From Clostridium jeddahitimonense (GTDB taxonomy: Bacteria > Bacillota > Clostridia > Clostridiales > Clostridiaceae): a stretch of DNA of 64,000 nt. The DNA lies in the NCBI GenBank assembly GCA_000753455.2, contig LM994670.1, forward strand, positions 249,574 to 313,573, in the 5' to 3' direction. Numbering within the stretch: position 1 is the stretch's first letter; the number at the start of each line of letters is the position of its first letter. Position numbers and translations under genes: made by a program. Shown here in pieces: positions 45,570 through 57,119 of this stretch. Below the pieces are notes generated by a model that was not told where the DNA came from, searched no databases, and was given only the letters and a program-made list of their open reading frames with translations.

Positions 45570-46751
45570 ATGAGAGATGTAGTAATAGTAAGTGCAGTAA
45601 GAACTGCAATAGGATCTTTTGGAGGGGCGTTAAAGGACGTTCCAGCAGTAGACTTAGGTTCATTAGTAATTAAAGAAGCTGTAAATAGAGCTGGAATCAA
45701 GCCAGAATTAGTAGAAGAAGTTTTAATGGGAAATGTTATACAAGCAGGATTAGGTCAAAATGTTGCTAGACAAGCATCTGTAAAAGCTGGAATACCAGTA
45801 GAAGTACCTGCTATGACAATAAATATGGTTTGTGGATCAGGATTAAGAACTGTATCATTAGCTGCTCAAATGATTAAAACTGGAGATGTAGATGTAGTTG
45901 TTGCAGGGGGAATGGAAAGTATGTCTCAAGCTCCATATGCATTAAAATCAGCTAGATGGGGACAAAGAATGGGCGATGGTAAAATGGTAGATACAATGAT
46001 AAATGATGCATTAACAGATGCATTTAATAATTATCATATGGGTGTTACTGCAGAGAATATAGCAAAAGAATGGGGATTAACAAGAGAAATGCAAGACGAG
46101 TTTTCTGTAAATTCTCAGTTAAAAGCTGAAAAGGCTATAAAAGAAGGTAGATTTGTTGATGAAATAGTACCTGTAGTAATTCCTCAAAGAAAAGGGGAAC
46201 CAAAAGTATTTGCACAAGATGAATTTCCAAGATTCGGTGCTACAATTGAAGGAATGGCTAAATTGAAACCTGCATTTGTTAAAGATGGTACTGTAACAGC
46301 AGCAAGTTCATCAGGAATTAATGATGGAGCAGCAGCGATAGTAGTGATGAGTGCTGAAAAAGCGGCAGAATTAGGAATTAAACCAATGGCTAAAATAGTT
46401 TCTTATGGAAGTAAAGGACTAGACCCATCAATTATGGGATATGGACCTTTCCATGCAACTAAAAAAGCATTAGAGAATACAGGATTAACAGTAGAGGATA
46501 TGGATTTAATAGAAGCAAATGAAGCATTTGCAGCTCAAAGCTTAGCTGTCGCTAAAGATTTAAACTTTGATATGAGCAAGGTAAATGTTAATGGTGGAGC
46601 AATAGCACTTGGACATCCAGTAGGAGCATCTGGGGCTAGAATATTAGTTACATTACTTCATGAAATGGAAAAGAGAGATGCTAAAAAAGGTTTAGCAACA
46701 CTTTGTATAGGTGGAGGAATGGGAACAGCTTTAATAGTAGAAAGAGAATAA
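45570..46751 (+). CDS. thl: acetyl-CoA acetyltransferase (thiolase)
   Basis: Condenses two acetyl-CoA to acetoacetyl-CoA, the first step towards butyrate or butanol. The 393-aa protein has the acyl-enzyme Cys in NMVCGSGLR near 88, [21 protein letters not shown] with the catalytic His, and the C-terminal CIGGGMG with the second Cys. The frame is open upstream to 45474, but that would start inside the promoter; ATG 45570 follows GGGAGGG. It is monocistronic with a terminator. A Rex-like site suggests redox control. Confidence 0.96.
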   Translation: MRDVVIVSAVRTAIGSFGGALKDVPAVDLGSLVIKEAVNRAGIKPELVEEVLMGNVIQAGLGQNVARQASVKAGIPVEVPAMTINMVCGSGLRTVSLAAQMIKTGDVDVVVAGGMESMSQAPYALKSARWGQRMGDGKMVDTMINDALTDAFNNYHMGVTAENIAKEWGLTREMQDEFSVNSQLKAEKAIKEGRFVDEIVPVVIPQRKGEPKVFAQDEFPRFGATIEGMAKLKPAFVKDGTVTAASSSGINDGAAAIVVMSAEKAAELGIKPMAKIVSYGSKGLDPSIMGYGPFHATKKALENTGLTVEDMDLIEANEAFAAQSLAVAKDLNFDMSKVNVNGGAIALGHPVGASGARILVTLLHEMEKRDAKKGLATLCIGGGMGTALIVERE

Positions 46752-46793
46752 TAATAAAAGACCTTACTTTGAGTAAGGTCTTTTATTATTATT
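46750..46793 (+). terminator. terminator after thl
   Basis: An 18-bp perfect stem (46750-46767 with 46773-46790) around TTTGA overlaps the stop codon; the 3' arm contains TTTTATTATT. Confidence 0.85.
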
Positions 46794-46940
46794 CAAAAGT
46801 CTGAAAATTTAGTCAAATGAATTTAATAAATCATAAATTAAATAGATTATTCATAAAATGAGATAAAGTTAAAAAATATAAGCAATAGTGAATTATAGAA
46901 ATAATTACAAATAAATACATGGGTATTTAGGTGAAAAATA

Positions 46941-47015
46941 ATGGAAATGGAGTTTTATATTAATGTTTTAAAGAGATATAATTACAGAAGTTATCTAAGG
47001 AGTAATAATATATGA
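46941..47015 (+). CDS. possible 24-codon leader ORF coupled to atpI
   Basis: A short frame starts ATG 46941, eight bases after AGGTG, encodes 24 residues (MEMEFYINV and on) and ends TGA at 47013-47015, overlapping the atpI start as ATGA. The arrangement would couple its translation to atpI. The peptide is not recognised, and a TATAAT at 46977-46982 inside it could be the real atp -10, which would remove it from the mRNA. Confidence 0.3.
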   Translation: MEMEFYINVLKRYNYRSYLRSNNI

Positions 47016-47404
47016 ATAGGGAAATAAAAAGTTTACTGAGGATACTTATAAAGAACATCATGTTGACATTAGCTATTATTATTTTTGCTATGTTTTTAAT
47101 TGGACATGCTATATTAGGTGTTATATTTTCTTTAGGATTATTAGTTGCAACTACAAATTTTGTACTTAGTGGAATTATAATTGAAAAAACAATTAAAAGT
47201 AAGAAGAAGTTTGTTAAGTATATTTTTCCATTTAGTTATATTTTAAGAATTATAGCAGTAGTTATTATAGCGTATCCATTTATATATAATATTGAAGAGC
47301 TTTTAGCCTATATATTAGGATTTATAAGTTTTTTTATAATGTTAATAATAACTTGGTTAAAAATGCAAAGGGGAGTGAGTAAATGGAGCCATACAAACCT
47401 ATAA
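47012..47404 (+). CDS. atpI: ATP synthase subunit I
   Basis: A 130-aa membrane protein with four hydrophobic segments, the accessory subunit that helps assemble the c-ring. Sequence conservation is low, so the call rests on its place at the head of the atp operon, its size and its topology. AAGGAG precedes the ATG. It overlaps atpB by 22 bases. Confidence 0.85.
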   Translation: MNREIKSLLRILIKNIMLTLAIIIFAMFLIGHAILGVIFSLGLLVATTNFVLSGIIIEKTIKSKKKFVKYIFPFSYILRIIAVVIIAYPFIYNIEELLAYILGFISFFIMLIITWLKMQRGVSKWSHTNL

Positions 47405-48066
47405 TCTCATTTAATCTTGGCGGTCTAGTAATAGATATAAAGCCAGAGGCAGTAATACAACTAGTAATAATACTCTTTGTGGGGATTTTAGCATGGTATG
47501 CTACAAAAGATTTAAAAAGTAAACCGCAAGGTAAGAAACAAGTAATTGTTGAATACTTGTATAACCTAATTAATAATGTTGTGGATAGCAACATGGGGAA
47601 GGAATATAGAGATGTAGTGCCATTTATAGGGACATTGGCTATATTCATTTTAATAATGAACCTCACAGGATTAGTTGGTATAGCAGCGCCTACTAAAAAT
47701 TTTAGTGTAACAATTGCTTTATCTCTAATAGTATTTGTATTTATACAGGCTTATACAATTAGAAAAAAAGGTATAAAGAGTTACTTTGGAGGATATGCAA
47801 AGCCTATGGCTGTTATGCTACCAATAAATATATTAGAAAGAGTTATGCTTCCAATATCATTAGCTCTAAGATTGTTTGGAAATATATTAGCTGCAACAGT
47901 TTTAGTTGAATTGGTATATCAAGGTTTATCATCATTAGCTTGGATTGCTGAGATTGGGTTACCAATACCACTTCATGCATATTTTGATATATTTGATGGA
48001 GCAATTCAAATGGTTATATTTGTAATGCTAACAATGATAAACACCAAAATAACTGTAGAACATTAA
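47383..48066 (+). CDS. atpB: ATP synthase subunit a
   Basis: Membrane stator subunit of F0 that forms the ion half-channels. The 227-aa protein has five to six membrane segments and the essential arginine in ISLALRLFGNILAA. The start at 47383 lies inside atpI, with GGGGAG upstream. The C-terminus PLHAYFDIFDGAIQMVIFVML is typical. Confidence 0.95.
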   Translation: MEPYKPIISFNLGGLVIDIKPEAVIQLVIILFVGILAWYATKDLKSKPQGKKQVIVEYLYNLINNVVDSNMGKEYRDVVPFIGTLAIFILIMNLTGLVGIAAPTKNFSVTIALSLIVFVFIQAYTIRKKGIKSYFGGYAKPMAVMLPINILERVMLPISLALRLFGNILAATVLVELVYQGLSSLAWIAEIGLPIPLHAYFDIFDGAIQMVIFVMLTMINTKITVEH

Positions 48067-48137
48067 AGAAAAAATTGATATTAAACTTTACTGACATTAT
48101 TAAGAAAAATAAATGCAAATTAAGGAGGAATTAAATT

Positions 48138-48371
48138 ATGGATCAAGAATCAGTAAGAGCATTAGCAGCTGCAATAGCAGTTTTAGTAGGAATAGGAGCT
48201 GCTATTGGAATAGGTAATGCAACAGCTAAAGCTGTCGAAGGAATCGCTAGACAACCAGAAGCAAGTGGTAAGATAACAACTGCTTTAATGATAGGTGCTG
48301 GATTTGCTGAAGCTACAGCAATATATGGTTTATTAGTATCAATATTATTAATATTTGTAGGAATAAGCTAA
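48138..48371 (+). CDS. atpE: ATP synthase subunit c
   Basis: A 77-aa hairpin of two membrane helices that forms the rotor ring. The ion-binding Glu is in [12 protein letters not shown], and the polar loop is ARQPEAS. The Na+-specific residues of the Ilyobacter-type ring are not kept: the Gln position in helix 1 is Ile ([13 protein letters not shown]) and the Ser after the Glu is Ala. So proton coupling is predicted. TAAGGAGGAA precedes the ATG. Confidence 0.96.
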   Translation: MDQESVRALAAAIAVLVGIGAAIGIGNATAKAVEGIARQPEASGKITTALMIGAGFAEATAIYGLLVSILLIFVGIS

Positions 48372-48415
48372 AAATTTAGTGTTTTAGATAATTCTTAGAA
48401 AGGAGAAAGCTAATT

Positions 48416-48895
48416 ATGGAAATAAATATAGGGGTTATATTAGCTTCAATAGTAAATACAGCAATTTTATATATAATATTAAAACACTTTTTCTTTGATA
48501 AAGTTAAAGCTGTGATAAATGAAAGAGAAGAATATATAAATAAAACCTTTTTAGAAGCTGAGGAAGCTACAGAAAAGGCAAAAACAATAAGCATAGAAAG
48601 TGAAAAAAGAATAGAAGAACTAAAAAGACAAAGTAGAAAAATAACTGAAGATGAAAAGAAAAAGGCTGAAGATATTTATAGAGATATAGTTGATGAAGCA
48701 AAAAGAGATGCTGAAGTTATAAAGGAAAAAGCTAGAGTTGAGATAGAAAGAGAAAAGAAACGAAACGAATATGTTTTAAAAGAAAGATATGTCAGCTTAG
48801 CAATGGAGTTATCAGAGCAATTAATAGAAAAGAATATAGACGAGGGTAAAAATAAAGATCTAATAGATGAATTTATCGCTAAAGTAGGAGATTAA
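48416..48895 (+). CDS. atpF: ATP synthase subunit b
   Basis: Peripheral stalk subunit, 159 aa. One membrane segment at about 5-24, then a long charged coiled coil (about 35-140) rich in Glu, Lys and Arg. AAAGGAGAAAG precedes the ATG. It is two bases upstream of atpH. Confidence 0.95.
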   Translation: MEINIGVILASIVNTAILYIILKHFFFDKVKAVINEREEYINKTFLEAEEATEKAKTISIESEKRIEELKRQSRKITEDEKKKAEDIYRDIVDEAKRDAEVIKEKARVEIEREKKRNEYVLKERYVSLAMELSEQLIEKNIDEGKNKDLIDEFIAKVGD

Positions 48896-48897
48896 AT

Positions 48898-49437
48898 ATG
48901 TATGAATATTTAGATAAAAGATATGCGATAGCTCTTTATGAAGTTGCAGAAGAAAATGGGAAAGTTGATGAATATATTGAAAACTTAAAGATTATATGTG
49001 ACTTAATGGATAATGAGGAGAGTTTTTATGAATTTATCAAAAATCCTCAAGTAGGTACAAGAAATAAGAAAAGAGCATTTATTAATATTTTTAAAAATAA
49101 AATTGACGAAGATTTGTTATCCTTTTTGCTTATTTTAATTGAGAAAGAGAGAATTCTACATTTAAGAGAAAAAGTAAATGAAATGGAAAAGATAATTCTT
49201 GAAAAAAATAATACATTAAAAGGTTTTGTTAAGACTACAGTACCTTTAACAGATGAACAATATAATTTATTAATAAATGCCTTAGAAAAAAAGTATAGCA
49301 AAAAAATTGTGTTAGAGAGAATTATAGATCCGGATATACTAGGTTCCATATATGTAAAAATAGATGATGAGGTTATAGATGGAACAATCAAGTTTAAAAT
49401 GGATAAATTAAGGGAACTAATGCTTGAATTAGAATAG
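48898..49437 (+). CDS. atpH: ATP synthase subunit delta
   Basis: Soluble F1 subunit of 179 aa that joins the peripheral stalk to the alpha subunits. The start [20 protein letters not shown] and the C-terminal [22 protein letters not shown] are family signatures. Position between atpF and atpA agrees. Confidence 0.95.
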   Translation: MYEYLDKRYAIALYEVAEENGKVDEYIENLKIICDLMDNEESFYEFIKNPQVGTRNKKRAFINIFKNKIDEDLLSFLLILIEKERILHLREKVNEMEKIILEKNNTLKGFVKTTVPLTDEQYNLLINALEKKYSKKIVLERIIDPDILGSIYVKIDDEVIDGTIKFKMDKLRELMLELE

Positions 49438-49447
49438 AGGTGTTAAT

Positions 49448-50962
49448 GTGCATATAAAGCCAGAAGAAATTACATCTATTATAAAAAAAGAAATAGTGAA
49501 ATATGAAAAAAATATAAAGACAGAAGACACAGGAACTATAATCCAAGTTGGAGACAATATTGCGAGAGTTTATGGATTAGATGATTGTATGGAAGGTGAA
49601 TTACTTAAATTTCCCAATGGTGTTTATGGAATGGCATTAAACTTAGAGCATGATAATGTAGGGTGTGTTCTTTTAGGTTCCGAGGAAGGAATAAAAGAAG
49701 GAGATATAGTAAAGAGAACTAATAAAATATCAGAAGTTCCAGTTGGTGAAGATATGTTAGGAAGAGTAGTAAATGCATTAGGTCAGCCAATAGATGGACG
49801 AGGCCCTATATACTATGAAGAGTTTAAACCAATAGAAGCACCAGCTCCAACAATAATAGATAGAACATCTGTTAAGGAGCCGTTACAAACTGGAATTAAA
49901 GCTATTGATGCTATGATTCCTATAGGTAAGGGTCAAAGGGAACTTATAATAGGAGATAGACAAACTGGGAAAACAGCAATAGCTATAGATACTATAATAA
50001 ATCAAAAAGGTAAGGATGTTATATGTATATATGTAGCAATAGGACAAAAGCAATCTACTGTAGCCAATATAGTGAATACATTAGATAGAATGGAAGCATT
50101 GGATTATTCTATAATTGTAGCATCCACGGCAGCAGAAGGAGCACCATTACAATATTTAGCTCCTTATGCAGGATGTACAATTGGAGAATATTTCATGAAT
50201 AAGGGTAAGGATGTTCTTATAGTTTATGATGATTTATCAAAGCATGCAGTTGCATATAGAACAATGTCATTATTACTTAGAAGACCACCAGGAAGAGAAG
50301 CTTATCCAGGAGATATATTTTATATTCATTCAAGATTATTAGAAAGAGCAGCAAAATTATCAAAAGAAAAAGGCGGTGGGTCTTTAACAGCACTTCCTAT
50401 AGTAGAAACTTTAGCTGGAGATGTAACTGCATATATACCTACTAATGTTATTTCTATTACAGATGGACAAATATTCTTAGAAACTGACCTATTTAACTCC
50501 GGACAAAGACCAGCTGTGAATCCTGGTATATCTGTATCAAGAGTTGGTGGAAATGCTCAGATAAAAGCTATGAAGCAGGTATCAGGAAGCTTAAGATTAG
50601 AGCTCGCTCAGTATAGAGAGTTAGCATCATTCGCACAATTTGGATCGGATTTAGATAATGATTCCAAGATAAGATTAGAAAAAGGAAAGAGAATATTAGA
50701 GGTTTTAAAACAAAAGCAGTATGAACCTATGAGAGTTGAGGAGCAAGTTTTGATTTTATATGCAATTAGTAATAACTTTTTAACTGACATAAATTTAGGT
50801 TACATATCTGAATTTGAAAAAGAGTTAATGAAATTTGCAGATACTCATTATAGGGACATGTTAAAAAGTATAAAAACTGAAGGTAGCTTAACAAAAGAAG
50901 TTAAATGTGATATGGAAGAATGTATTAGTGAATTTAAAAAAATATTTACAGAGAATGAATAA
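49448..50962 (+). CDS. atpA: ATP synthase subunit alpha
   Basis: Non-catalytic nucleotide-binding subunit of F1, 504 aa. P-loop GDRQTGKT near 170-177, the beta-barrel N-terminal part with [11 protein letters not shown], and the signature [14 protein letters not shown] are all present. The start is GTG 49448, with AGAGGTG upstream; there is no in-frame ATG near. Confidence 0.97.
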   Translation: MHIKPEEITSIIKKEIVKYEKNIKTEDTGTIIQVGDNIARVYGLDDCMEGELLKFPNGVYGMALNLEHDNVGCVLLGSEEGIKEGDIVKRTNKISEVPVGEDMLGRVVNALGQPIDGRGPIYYEEFKPIEAPAPTIIDRTSVKEPLQTGIKAIDAMIPIGKGQRELIIGDRQTGKTAIAIDTIINQKGKDVICIYVAIGQKQSTVANIVNTLDRMEALDYSIIVASTAAEGAPLQYLAPYAGCTIGEYFMNKGKDVLIVYDDLSKHAVAYRTMSLLLRRPPGREAYPGDIFYIHSRLLERAAKLSKEKGGGSLTALPIVETLAGDVTAYIPTNVISITDGQIFLETDLFNSGQRPAVNPGISVSRVGGNAQIKAMKQVSGSLRLELAQYRELASFAQFGSDLDNDSKIRLEKGKRILEVLKQKQYEPMRVEEQVLILYAISNNFLTDINLGYISEFEKELMKFADTHYRDMLKSIKTEGSLTKEVKCDMEECISEFKKIFTENE

Positions 50963-50995
50963 AGCTACTTATATATTTATTAGGGAGGCATTATT

Positions 50996-51841
50996 GTGGG
51001 AGCATCTGGACTTATTGAGATAAAAAGAAGAATAAAATCTATTCAAAGTACTAAGAAAATAACTAAAGCTATGGGCTTTGTTGCTACTTCTAAACTTAAA
51101 AAAGTAAGAAATAGACTCACTAATAATGATGAGTATGTAAAAATAATTGAAGAAATAGTACAAGAAACTGTTAATTCTTTACCTGATGATTATGAATCTT
51201 TATATACAAGCAATAGGGAAGGCAAAAAGCTATATTTAGTTGTTTCATCAGATGTTGGTTTGTGTGGTGGATTTAATAATAATCTTATATCATACTTTAA
51301 TGATGTTATTGAAGATAGGGATAATAGCAAGATTATTCTTGTTGGGAGAAAAGGTAAAGCTTATTTTGATAAGTTTAAGTTAAAAGCAGATAAATACATT
51401 GTTGATATGCAGAGTATTCCAACTAGTACTGAAGTTAATGAATTGAAATATATAATAGATGAACTCTACACAAGTGGAGAGGTAACAGAAGTTAATATTT
51501 TATTTACATTCTTTAAATCCCCAATAAAGCAAATACCTAAAATGGTTAAGTTATTACCTATAGAGAAAAAATATGATGGACAAGATAAATATATTATAGA
51601 ACCTAATATAGATACTGTATTTAAAAATGCAATTAATTTATATATAGAAAGTAAATTGATGGAGTGCTTATTGCAATCTAGAGTAAGTGAAGAAAGTTCA
51701 AGAAAGATTGCTATGGATGGAGCAACTGATAATGCAACAGAGATGCTAAGAGTATTAGGCATTAAATTTAATAGGATAAGACAAAGCATTATAACTCAGG
51801 AAATTTCTGAAATTGTTGGTGGAGCTGAAGCGCAGAAATAA
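50996..51841 (+). CDS. atpG: ATP synthase subunit gamma
   Basis: Central rotor shaft of F1, 281 aa. The N-terminal helix IKRRIKSIQSTKKITKAM and the C-terminal MDGATDNATEMLRVL, NRIRQSIITQEISEIVGGAEA are the two coiled-coil ends that insert into the alpha-beta ring. GTG start at 50996, with GGGAGG upstream. Confidence 0.96.
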   Translation: MGASGLIEIKRRIKSIQSTKKITKAMGFVATSKLKKVRNRLTNNDEYVKIIEEIVQETVNSLPDDYESLYTSNREGKKLYLVVSSDVGLCGGFNNNLISYFNDVIEDRDNSKIILVGRKGKAYFDKFKLKADKYIVDMQSIPTSTEVNELKYIIDELYTSGEVTEVNILFTFFKSPIKQIPKMVKLLPIEKKYDGQDKYIIEPNIDTVFKNAINLYIESKLMECLLQSRVSEESSRKIAMDGATDNATEMLRVLGIKFNRIRQSIITQEISEIVGGAEAQK

Positions 51842-51844
51842 TAA

Positions 51845-53260
<1,416 letters not shown>

Positions 53261-53265
53261 TTTGA

Positions 53266-53670
53266 ATGGAAAGGTATAGTAAGTTAACTATTATAACTAA
53301 TGATAATAAAAAAGTTGAAGAGAATATACTTTCTATAGTAACTGAAAGTGAAGAGGGAAAGGTTGAGATTTTACCTAACCATACTAATTCTATAATAGGT
53401 ACAATTCCCACTGTAACTAAATTCGTTTGTTGTGATGGAAAAGAAAAAAGTATATTTACTTCATTTGGAATTATATATATAGAAAATAATTTAATAAAAT
53501 TCTGTTGTGATTCAATAAATTGGCCAAAAGAAATTGATTTAGATAGAGCTAAATTATCAGAAGATAGGGCAAAAAAAAGATTAGCAGAAAAAAATAATCT
53601 AAATACAGTAAGAGCAAGAAACTCGCTTTTAAGAGCAAAAGCAAGAATTGAAGTTGCAAAGTATATATAG
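53266..53670 (+). CDS. atpC: ATP synthase subunit epsilon
   Basis: Regulatory rotor subunit of F1, 134 aa: an N-terminal beta-sandwich with EILPNHTNSIIGTIPT, a diverged form of the usual G-x-x-x-x-L-P-x-H segment, and a C-terminal helical hairpin rich in Ala, Arg and Glu. Five bases separate it from atpD. A strong terminator ends the operon after it. Confidence 0.93.
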   Translation: MERYSKLTIITNDNKKVEENILSIVTESEEGKVEILPNHTNSIIGTIPTVTKFVCCDGKEKSIFTSFGIIYIENNLIKFCCDSINWPKEIDLDRAKLSEDRAKKRLAEKNNLNTVRARNSLLRAKARIEVAKYI

Positions 53671-53724
53671 AAAAGAGATATTTTCAAATATTTTTATATT
53701 TATTTGAAAATATCTCTTTTTTTA
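53671..53724 (+). terminator. terminator of the atp operon
   Basis: A perfect 20-bp stem pairs 53671-53690 with 53701-53720 around a ten-base loop; seven T end the structure. Confidence 0.9.
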
Positions 53725-53863
53725 TTTTTATAATTTGTTTATTATTAAGGTTTTTTGTAGAAAGGGAACATTTTGGGGATGTAATTAATATATTATTATA
53801 TATCGAATAGTATAAAAACTTAATAAATGGACAATAATTTTAGAGGAAAGGCGGGATAATAAT

Positions 53864-54499
53864 ATGAAGAAGTTAGGATTAATATTTATTATACTCTTTT
53901 CTCTATTAATTATTAATGGAGTAGAATATGAATGTTCTGAAAGTGAAAAATACTATAGATATATGGAAGATATTTTAATAGAAAACTATGATTTTGTTCA
54001 AAATGGGGTAAAGCTTGAATACATTATTAATACAAGCATTAATGAAGAAAAAGATAGAATTATAGAACTTCTAAAAAAAGATTCAAAGAGTAATATTGAT
54101 ATAGTTAACAATAATATAGTTTGTTCAGATGATGCGTTAACTTATAATATAAGCTTAATAGATGGAGATAAAACAAAAGTTGAAATTATAATAATAAATA
54201 ATTCAGAAGGTTTTAAGAGTACAGACTTAAGACAAGCTGTGGAAGAAGTGAAAAGTAATAAATGTATAGATGAAAGAATTTACTATTTTTCAAAAGTTAA
54301 AATAAATGAAGAAAAAAATATATTACCATTTATATTAGATGGAATAAATGAAGATACTATAGAAGAAGCGGAAATAAGTAACGGAAAAGTGTTGAAGGCA
54401 GAATTTATTGATGGAAGTAAGATTAACCTAGGACAAATTAATTATGATACTGGAAAGTATATGATTATAGGAACACCAATAATTTTTGTAACATACTAA
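53864..54499 (+). CDS. ywmB: YwmB-like protein (TATA-box-binding-protein-like fold)
   Basis: A 211-aa protein with an N-terminal signal sequence (about 3-20) followed by a mixed alpha/beta region. It lies between the atp operon and murA, the same place as ywmB in Bacillus, and its length and secreted nature agree. Sequence motifs are weak, so synteny carries the call. AGAGGAAAGGCGGG precedes the ATG. Function unknown. Confidence 0.72.
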   Translation: MKKLGLIFIILFSLLIINGVEYECSESEKYYRYMEDILIENYDFVQNGVKLEYIINTSINEEKDRIIELLKKDSKSNIDIVNNNIVCSDDALTYNISLIDGDKTKVEIIIINNSEGFKSTDLRQAVEEVKSNKCIDERIYYFSKVKINEEKNILPFILDGINEDTIEEAEISNGKVLKAEFIDGSKINLGQINYDTGKYMIIGTPIIFVTY

Positions 54500-54519
54500 C
54501 AATTAATATGGAGGGTAAT

Positions 54520-55782
54520 ATGGAAAAAATTATAGTTAAAGGCGGTAATAAACTTCAAGGGGAAGTTGATATAAGTATAGCGAAAAACTCAGTTTTACCT
54601 ATAATTGTAGCAACTATCTTAAATCCTAGAAAAATAACAATAAAAAAAGTGCCTTTACTTGAAGATGTTCTAGTGTTAGTAAATTTATTGAGAGAGTTAG
54701 AATGTTCTGTTGAGTTTTCTGATATAACAGGAGATTTAATAATAGATACTTCGAATTTAAAGGAGATAGAGCCAAGTAATGATTTAATAAAACGTATGAG
54801 GGCATCATTTTTAATTGTTGGACCTATGCTTGCTAGATTTGGTAGATGTAAGATATCAATGCCTGGAGGTTGCAATATAGGAAGTAGACCTGTTGATCTT
54901 CATCTTAAAGGATTTAAAAAATTAGGTGTCGATATTGAAAGTGGTCATGGATATATTAATACAAAAACTGAAGGATTAAAGGGTGGAAGGGTATATTTAG
55001 ACTTTCCTTCCGTCGGAGCTACAGAAAATTTAATGATGGCAGCGGTATGTGCTGAAGGAGTTACTATAATAGAAAATGCAGCTGAAGAACCAGAGATATG
55101 GGATTTAGCACGATTCCTTAATAGTATGGGTGCTAAAGTAGAAGGTGCAGGCTATGGAAGAATAACTATAACTGGAGTTAAAGAATTAAAAGAAACAGAA
55201 TCATTTACACCTATATACGATAGAATTGAGGCTGGAACATTTATTGTAGCAGCAGCAATAACTAAGAGTAAGATAACTATAAATGGAGTAAATGAAGAGC
55301 ATTTAATGCCTTGTATAGAAAAATTAACCGAAGTTGGAGTGAAATTTAAAATAGATGGCGAAAAAATGTTAGTAGATGGCACTGAAGATAGGTTCCCAGT
55401 AGATATTAAAACTTTACCATATCCAGGTTTCCCTACAGATATGCAACCGCAGATGATGGCATTGCTGTCACTTACTAATGGAGTAAGTATTATAACAGAA
55501 ACTGTATTTGAAAATAGATTTATGCATGTTGGTGAACTGGTTAGAATGGGAGCAAATATAAAGATAGATGGAAGAATAGCTATAGTTGAAGGTGTTAAGC
55601 AACTAACAGGATGTGAGGTCAAAGCAACAGATCTAAGAGCAGGCGCTGCTATGATTTTAGCAGGTTTAGTTGCAAATGGAGAGACTATAATAAGCGAAAT
55701 TCACCATATAGATAGAGGTTATACAAGAATTGAAGATAAATTTAATAGCTTAGGAGCTAATGTTCATAGAATTAAAATATAA
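54520..55782 (+). CDS. murA: UDP-N-acetylglucosamine 1-carboxyvinyltransferase
   Basis: First committed step of peptidoglycan precursor synthesis: transfers enolpyruvate from PEP to UDP-GlcNAc. The fosfomycin-target Cys is C118 in PGGCNIGSRPVD, and the start IIVKGGNKLQGEVDISIAKNS is typical. Length 420 aa. ATG 54520 is used because GGAGGG lies just upstream; an ATG at 54508 belongs to the ribosome site. Clostridia often have two MurA copies; only this one is in view. A gene for SpoIID follows as in Bacillus (murAA-spoIID). Confidence 0.96.
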   Translation: MEKIIVKGGNKLQGEVDISIAKNSVLPIIVATILNPRKITIKKVPLLEDVLVLVNLLRELECSVEFSDITGDLIIDTSNLKEIEPSNDLIKRMRASFLIVGPMLARFGRCKISMPGGCNIGSRPVDLHLKGFKKLGVDIESGHGYINTKTEGLKGGRVYLDFPSVGATENLMMAAVCAEGVTIIENAAEEPEIWDLARFLNSMGAKVEGAGYGRITITGVKELKETESFTPIYDRIEAGTFIVAAAITKSKITINGVNEEHLMPCIEKLTEVGVKFKIDGEKMLVDGTEDRFPVDIKTLPYPGFPTDMQPQMMALLSLTNGVSIITETVFENRFMHVGELVRMGANIKIDGRIAIVEGVKQLTGCEVKATDLRAGAAMILAGLVANGETIISEIHHIDRGYTRIEDKFNSLGANVHRIKI

Positions 55783-55795
55783 AATAGTTATATTT

Positions 55796-55836
55796 AAAAT
55801 AAAGACATGCTGATTAGATATGTCTTTATTTTTTTA
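55796..55836 (+). terminator. terminator after murA
   Basis: A 13-bp stem AAAATAAAGACAT/ATGTCTTTATTTT (55796-55808 with 55820-55832) with a following T run. Confidence 0.85.
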
Positions 55837-55845
55837 TATGTTATA

Positions 55846-55874
55846 GAATTATTTTACAGATTAAAACATATATA
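55846..55874 (+). promoter_or_regulatory. possible sigma-E promoter for spoIID
   Basis: CATATATA (55867-55874) resembles the sigma-E -10 CATAcAnT, and GAATTAT at 55846-55852 is a one-base-off -35 (ATT for ATA) at 16 bp. spoIID is a sigma-E gene in Bacillus. Weak. Confidence 0.3.
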
Positions 55875-55907
55875 TAGTTTATGGATAAAGATAGTGGGAG
55901 GTTAGGG

Positions 55908-56978
55908 ATGAATAAAAGGTATAAGTTAGATTTAGATGAAGGAATTAAATTTATATTATTTACTACAATTTGTATAGTATTATTTATGATAATTACGCCA
56001 AGTATGTTGATTAAATCAAAAGGAATCAAGGGGAATGAATTATCAGAAGTAGACATAGAAACAGAGCAAACTGAACCTACAGCATCAACAGTAGAGATTA
56101 AGGATATAACTTTAAGTGGTGATGAAACAGTAAGTGTATATATAACTTCACAAAATAAGATTGTTGATGTTCCATTAGAAGAATATATATGTGGTGTAAT
56201 TTCAAATGAGATGCCAGCATCCTTTGAGATGGAAGCTTTAAAAGCTCAAGCTGTAGCTGCCAGAACATATTTAGCTAGTAAAAAAATTAAGAACTGTGTA
56301 AAAGCTAATGGAGCAGATATATGTGATTCTACACATTGTCAAGTTTATACGTCTAAAGCTGTCAGACTTGAGTTATGGGATGAAAGTGTTAGAGATGAAA
56401 ATTGGAATAAGATAAGTGAGGCTGTTGAATCAACCAAAGGTCAAGTATTAAGTTATCAAAATGAATTAGTTCTTTACCCTCAGTTTTTCTCAACTAGTTC
56501 AGGAAAAACTGAAAACTCAGTTGATTTATATTGGTCAGATATACCGTATTTAAGGTCAGTAGAGAGCTCTGGAGAAGAAATATCACCTAAATTTGAGAGT
56601 GAAGTACCTATGACAATCAGTGAGTTTATTAATAAATTTGAAGAGAAGTATCCAAACTCGTCATTAAATGAGGATAATATTGAAAGTAGCATAAACATTA
56701 CATCTAAAAGTGAAGCAGGTGGGGTAAAAGAGATTCAAGTTGCGGGTGAAACAATTAGGGGTCAGGATTTTAGATTTTTATATGGATTAAATTCAAGTAA
56801 TTTTACTTATGAAATAAATGATGGAAATATAATATTTAAATGTAAAGGGTATGGGCATGGAGTTGGAATGAGTCAATGGGGTGCTAATGTAATGGGTAAA
56901 GAAGGAAAAAGATATGAAGAAATTCTTAAACATTACTATACTGGAGTTGAAATTACAAATTTAAAATTTGGAGAATAA
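55908..56978 (+). CDS. spoIID: stage II sporulation protein D
   Basis: Lytic transglycosylase that with SpoIIP and SpoIIM degrades peptidoglycan during engulfment. The 356-aa protein has a short cytoplasmic tail, a membrane segment at about 17-36, and the SpoIID domain with VPLEEYICGVISNEMPASFE containing the catalytic Glu, ALKAQAVAARTY and the C-terminal GYGHGVGMSQWGA. The ATG at 55908 follows GGGAGG; an upstream ATG at 55881 lacks a site. Confidence 0.95.
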   Translation: MNKRYKLDLDEGIKFILFTTICIVLFMIITPSMLIKSKGIKGNELSEVDIETEQTEPTASTVEIKDITLSGDETVSVYITSQNKIVDVPLEEYICGVISNEMPASFEMEALKAQAVAARTYLASKKIKNCVKANGADICDSTHCQVYTSKAVRLELWDESVRDENWNKISEAVESTKGQVLSYQNELVLYPQFFSTSSGKTENSVDLYWSDIPYLRSVESSGEEISPKFESEVPMTISEFINKFEEKYPNSSLNEDNIESSINITSKSEAGGVKEIQVAGETIRGQDFRFLYGLNSSNFTYEINDGNIIFKCKGYGHGVGMSQWGANVMGKEGKRYEEILKHYYTGVEITNLKFGE

Positions 56979-56995
56979 ATAAATAGAGTATTTTT

Positions 56996-57037
56996 AAAGA
57001 CTTTTGTTGAAAAACAAGAGTCTTTTTGTTTTTTTTT
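56996..57037 (+). terminator. terminator after spoIID
   Basis: A 13-bp stem (56996-57008 with 57013-57025, one G-U) with GAAA loop is followed by TTGTTTTTTTTG. Confidence 0.85.
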
Positions 57038-57119
57038 GATGAAATTTGTAGTACGGAAATTGAGTATAAATTGAATTAAATTTGTAGGGGGGGCAAGACT
57101 ACAAAAAGGAGGTGTTGAT

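Noticed and set aside
48138..48371. Sodium-dependent ATP synthase
   Set aside because: The c subunit lacks the Gln in helix 1 and the Ser after the ion-binding Glu that mark Na+ rings, so a proton ring is the better prediction.
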